Origin: Bradyrhizobium sp. SK17
GTDB taxonomy: Bacteria; Pseudomonadota; Alphaproteobacteria; Rhizobiales; Xanthobacteraceae
Length of the DNA: 64,000 bases
Assembly (NCBI RefSeq): GCF_002831585.1
Contig: NZ_CP025113.1
Location: 2,108,001 to 2,172,000 of the forward strand
Direction: 5' to 3'
Shown here: in pieces, positions 62,125 through 64,000 of the stretch
How positions within the stretch are numbered: the first letter of the stretch is position 1
Layout of the letters: each line of letters starts with the position of its first letter
Program-made: the position numbers and the translations under genes
The notes under the pieces: model-generated
Told to the model about the DNA's origin: nothing
Seen by the model: only the letters and a program-made list of their open reading frames with translations
Databases searched by the model: none

Positions 62125-63033
62125 CTACAGCGCGACGCTGCGCAGCCCAAAACTGCGCGCCTCGTTCTGAAGCACCGGCCGCACCGACTCGATCAGCCGC
62201 GCGGCAGCGGCGTCGACCGATAGCCCGGCCGTATCCACCACCGCGGAGGCGCGGGCGTAGAGCGGCTCGCGGCTGACCAGGATGTTGCGCAATTCGGCCA
62301 TCGCCGAGCGGTCGTCGGCCATCGGCCGCAGATCGCCCTGGCGGCGGACGCGGGCCATGTGCTCTTCCGGCTCGGCCTTCAACCAGATCGTGTAGAACGA
62401 CGACAGGATCAGGTCGAAGGTCAAAGCCTCCGAGACGATGCCGCCGCCGGTCGCCAGCACCATCAATTCCTTGCGCGCCAAGAGTTGCGTCAGCGCGGCC
62501 TGCTCCATGCGGCGAAAGCCTTCCTGACCGTAGAGCGCGATGATCTCGGCGACCGAGAGGCCGTTCTGCGCCTCGATCTCCTTGTTGAGCTCGACGAAGC
62601 TCCAGCCGATCTTCTTCGCCAGCATCCGCCCGAGCGTGGTCTTGCCGGCGCCGCGCAGGCCGATCAGCGCGATGCCGGAGAATGAGGCGCGGCGCGGCGC
62701 CAGCGGGCTGCTGCCGGCCAGCATGTCCTTGGCTTGCGCGATCTGGCTCGGCGACGCCTTGCGCAGCAGATCGCGGATCACGGCCCAATCGGGCACCGGC
62801 TCGCTGGAGGGGATCAGGTCCTCGAGATGCGCGCCCATCGCGCCTGCGACACGGCGCAGCAGCACGATCGAGACATTGCCTTTGCCGCTTTCGAGCTGGG
62901 CGATGTAGCGTTCGGAAATGCCGGAAACCTTGGCGAGCACCTTGCGCGACATGCCGCGCAAGGCGCGCATCGTGCGCACGCGCTGGCCAAGTTGTTCGAG
63001 GAAGTCGGTTTCCGGATCGTTGGCTGCGGTCAT
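62125..63033 (-). CDS. boxR: BoxR: helix-turn-helix regulator with shikimate-kinase-like domain
   Basis: A 302-residue repressor of the aerobic benzoyl-CoA (box) pathway. The N-terminal XRE helix-turn-helix is at about 15-75 (MRALRGMSRKVLAKVSGISE), and the C-terminal domain resembles shikimate kinase with P-loop GLRGAGKT at 125-132, which in BoxR binds benzoyl-CoA rather than acting as an enzyme. ATG at 63033 gives the family N-terminus; the open frame continues upstream without similarity. It is divergent from benzoate-CoA ligase. Confidence 0.92.
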   Translation of the reverse strand: MTAANDPETDFLEQLGQRVRTMRALRGMSRKVLAKVSGISERYIAQLESGKGNVSIVLLRRVAGAMGAHLEDLIPSSEPVPDWAVIRDLLRKASPSQIAQAKDMLAGSSPLAPRRASFSGIALIGLRGAGKTTLGRMLAKKIGWSFVELNKEIEAQNGLSVAEIIALYGQEGFRRMEQAALTQLLARKELMVLATGGGIVSEALTFDLILSSFYTIWLKAEPEEHMARVRRQGDLRPMADDRSAMAELRNILVSREPLYARASAVVDTAGLSVDAAAARLIESVRPVLQNEARSFGLRSVAL

Positions 63034-63110
63034 GATCCCTGCGCGACACGAGTTTTCGGAAACATAATGCCGATAAGGATTGACAGCAAGCCGAGCAAGT
63101 GGCTTTGTAT

Positions 63111-63122
63111 GAATTATAATTC
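63111..63122. promoter_or_regulatory. Palindromic operator overlapping a -10 box ahead of benzoate-CoA ligase
   Basis: GAATTATAATTC is a perfect 12-base palindrome and contains TATAAT at 63115-63120, about 55 bases before the ligase ATG. Binding there by BoxR would block transcription. A TTGACA at 63080 is too far from TATAAT for a normal spacer, so the -35 is unresolved. Confidence 0.5.
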
Positions 63123-63174
63123 TTAAATTCACAGGAGAGGGAAGCGTGGCACGTCTGGGTCCGAGGAGCGTGGC

Positions 63175-64000
63175 ATGACTTATAACGCAGTCTCCTGGCT
63201 GCTCGACCGCAACGTCGATGAGGGCCGCGGCGACAAGGTCGTGTTCGACGACACGGTGTCGCAAATCACCTACGGCCAGTTGCAGCAGCAGACCCGGCGG
63301 GTCGGCAACATGCTGCGCCGGCTCGGCATCCGCCGCGAGGAGCGGGTCGCGATGATCATGCTCGACACGGTCGACTTCCCGATCGTGTTCCTGGGCGCGA
63401 TCCGCGCCGGCGTGGTGCCGGTGCCGCTCAACACGCTGCTGACCGCGGAACAATACGCCTACATCCTCAGTGATTGCCGCGCCCGCGTGCTGTTCGTCTC
63501 CGAGGCGCTGCTGCCGGTCGTCAAGGACATCATCGCGCGGATGCCGGACCTCGCGCATGTCGTGGTCTCCGGCAAGGACGCGCACGGCCACAAGAGGCTG
63601 TCGGACGAGATCGCGCGCGAGGGCGACGTATTCGAGACTGCGCCGACCCATGCCGACGAGCCGGCGTTCTGGCTCTATTCATCGGGCTCGACCGGGATGC
63701 CGAAGGGCGTGCGCCATCTGCATTGCAATCTCGCCGCGACCGCGGAGACCTACGCCAAGCAGGTGCTCGGCATCCGCGAAGACGATGTCGGCCTCTCGGC
63801 GGCAAAGCTGTTCTTCGCCTACGGCCTCGGCAATGCGTTGACCTTCCCGATGTCGGTCGGTGCCACCACGATCCTCAATTCGGAGCGGCCGACGCCGGCG
63901 GTGATGTTCGCGCTGATGAACAAGTATCACCCCAGCATCTTCTTCGGCGTGCCGACGCTGTTCGCGGCGATGCTCAACGACGAGGCGACCAAGGCGCAGG
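63175..64000 (+). CDS. bclA: Benzoate-CoA ligase, 5' part (runs off the window)
   Basis: The first 275 codons are present and the gene continues beyond 64000. It starts MTYNAVSWLLDRNVDEGRGD, with GAGGAG ahead of the ATG at 63175. The ANL-family AMP-binding motif WLYSSGSTGMPKGVRH and the following LHCNLAATAETYAKQVLGI are typical of benzoate-CoA ligase (BclA/BadA). It activates benzoate to benzoyl-CoA, substrate of the BoxABC epoxidase pathway. It is divergent from boxR, and box genes are expected just past the window edge. Confidence 0.9.
   Translation, partial: MTYNAVSWLLDRNVDEGRGDKVVFDDTVSQITYGQLQQQTRRVGNMLRRLGIRREERVAMIMLDTVDFPIVFLGAIRAGVVPVPLNTLLTAEQYAYILSDCRARVLFVSEALLPVVKDIIARMPDLAHVVVSGKDAHGHKRLSDEIAREGDVFETAPTHADEPAFWLYSSGSTGMPKGVRHLHCNLAATAETYAKQVLGIREDDVGLSAAKLFFAYGLGNALTFPMSVGATTILNSERPTPAVMFALMNKYHPSIFFGVPTLFAAMLNDEATKAQ

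Overview
The window looks like a chromosomal segment of a Bradyrhizobium-type alphaproteobacterium (Nitrobacteraceae). This rests on very high GC with long antisense open frames, the HPr / EIIA-Man / HprK / ChvG / ChvI / PckA gene order, a BoxR-type regulator next to a benzoate-CoA ligase, a CYP199A-type P450 otherwise known from Rhodopseudomonas and Bradyrhizobium, and several families of intergenic palindromes of the kind common in that group. All assignments come from reading the sequence and from family knowledge; no search was run.

Left part (0-20.4 kb) is mostly housekeeping. On the minus strand lie the PTS-type regulatory proteins HPr, EIIA and HprK and the ChvG/ChvI two-component system, followed on the plus strand by a HugZ-like haem/FMN protein and ATP-type PEP carboxykinase. 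Then come arginase, a double-hotdog thioesterase, glycogen phosphorylase, a small secreted protein, a GIY-YIG nuclease enclosed by inverted palindromes, two proteins of unknown function, PyrE, a glutathione transferase, a LysE exporter and DNA polymerase I (with a degenerate proofreading site).

20.6-26.2 kb is a compact signalling operon: TRAP-type periplasmic binding protein, membrane histidine kinase, REC-first hybrid kinase and OmpR-type response regulator, with no TRAP permease. An orphan UgpB-like binding protein and an APH-family kinase follow.

29-39.7 kb is a nitrogen-scavenging island. A textbook sigma-54 promoter precedes a complete Dpp-type ABC importer, then AtzG-like, AtzE-like and AtzH/HpxZ-like proteins and a GntR regulator, and a convergent allophanate hydrolase. 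AtzD is absent.

39.9-49.5 kb is a plant-aromatic island: MarR with a perfect operator, feruloyl-CoA synthase, a second MarR, a frameshifted CYP199A P450, a binding protein, a cysteine hydrolase, an AraC regulator and a tannase/feruloyl-esterase-family hydrolase. A type II NADH dehydrogenase, an ECF sigma factor module and a DUF805 protein follow.

53.3-64 kb is the edge of a benzoate (box) cluster: a complete Liv-type ABC importer with an intrinsic terminator between binding protein and permeases, a glutamine-synthetase-like ligase paired with a single-component Rieske oxygenase, an IclR regulator, BoxR, and the 5' part of benzoate-CoA ligase running off the end.

At least five families of palindromic repeats are scattered between genes. 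The most unusual arrangements are the GIY-YIG gene bracketed by inverted palindromes, with a short gene-less copy elsewhere, and a palindrome that now supplies both the end of one ABC ATPase gene and the start of the next.
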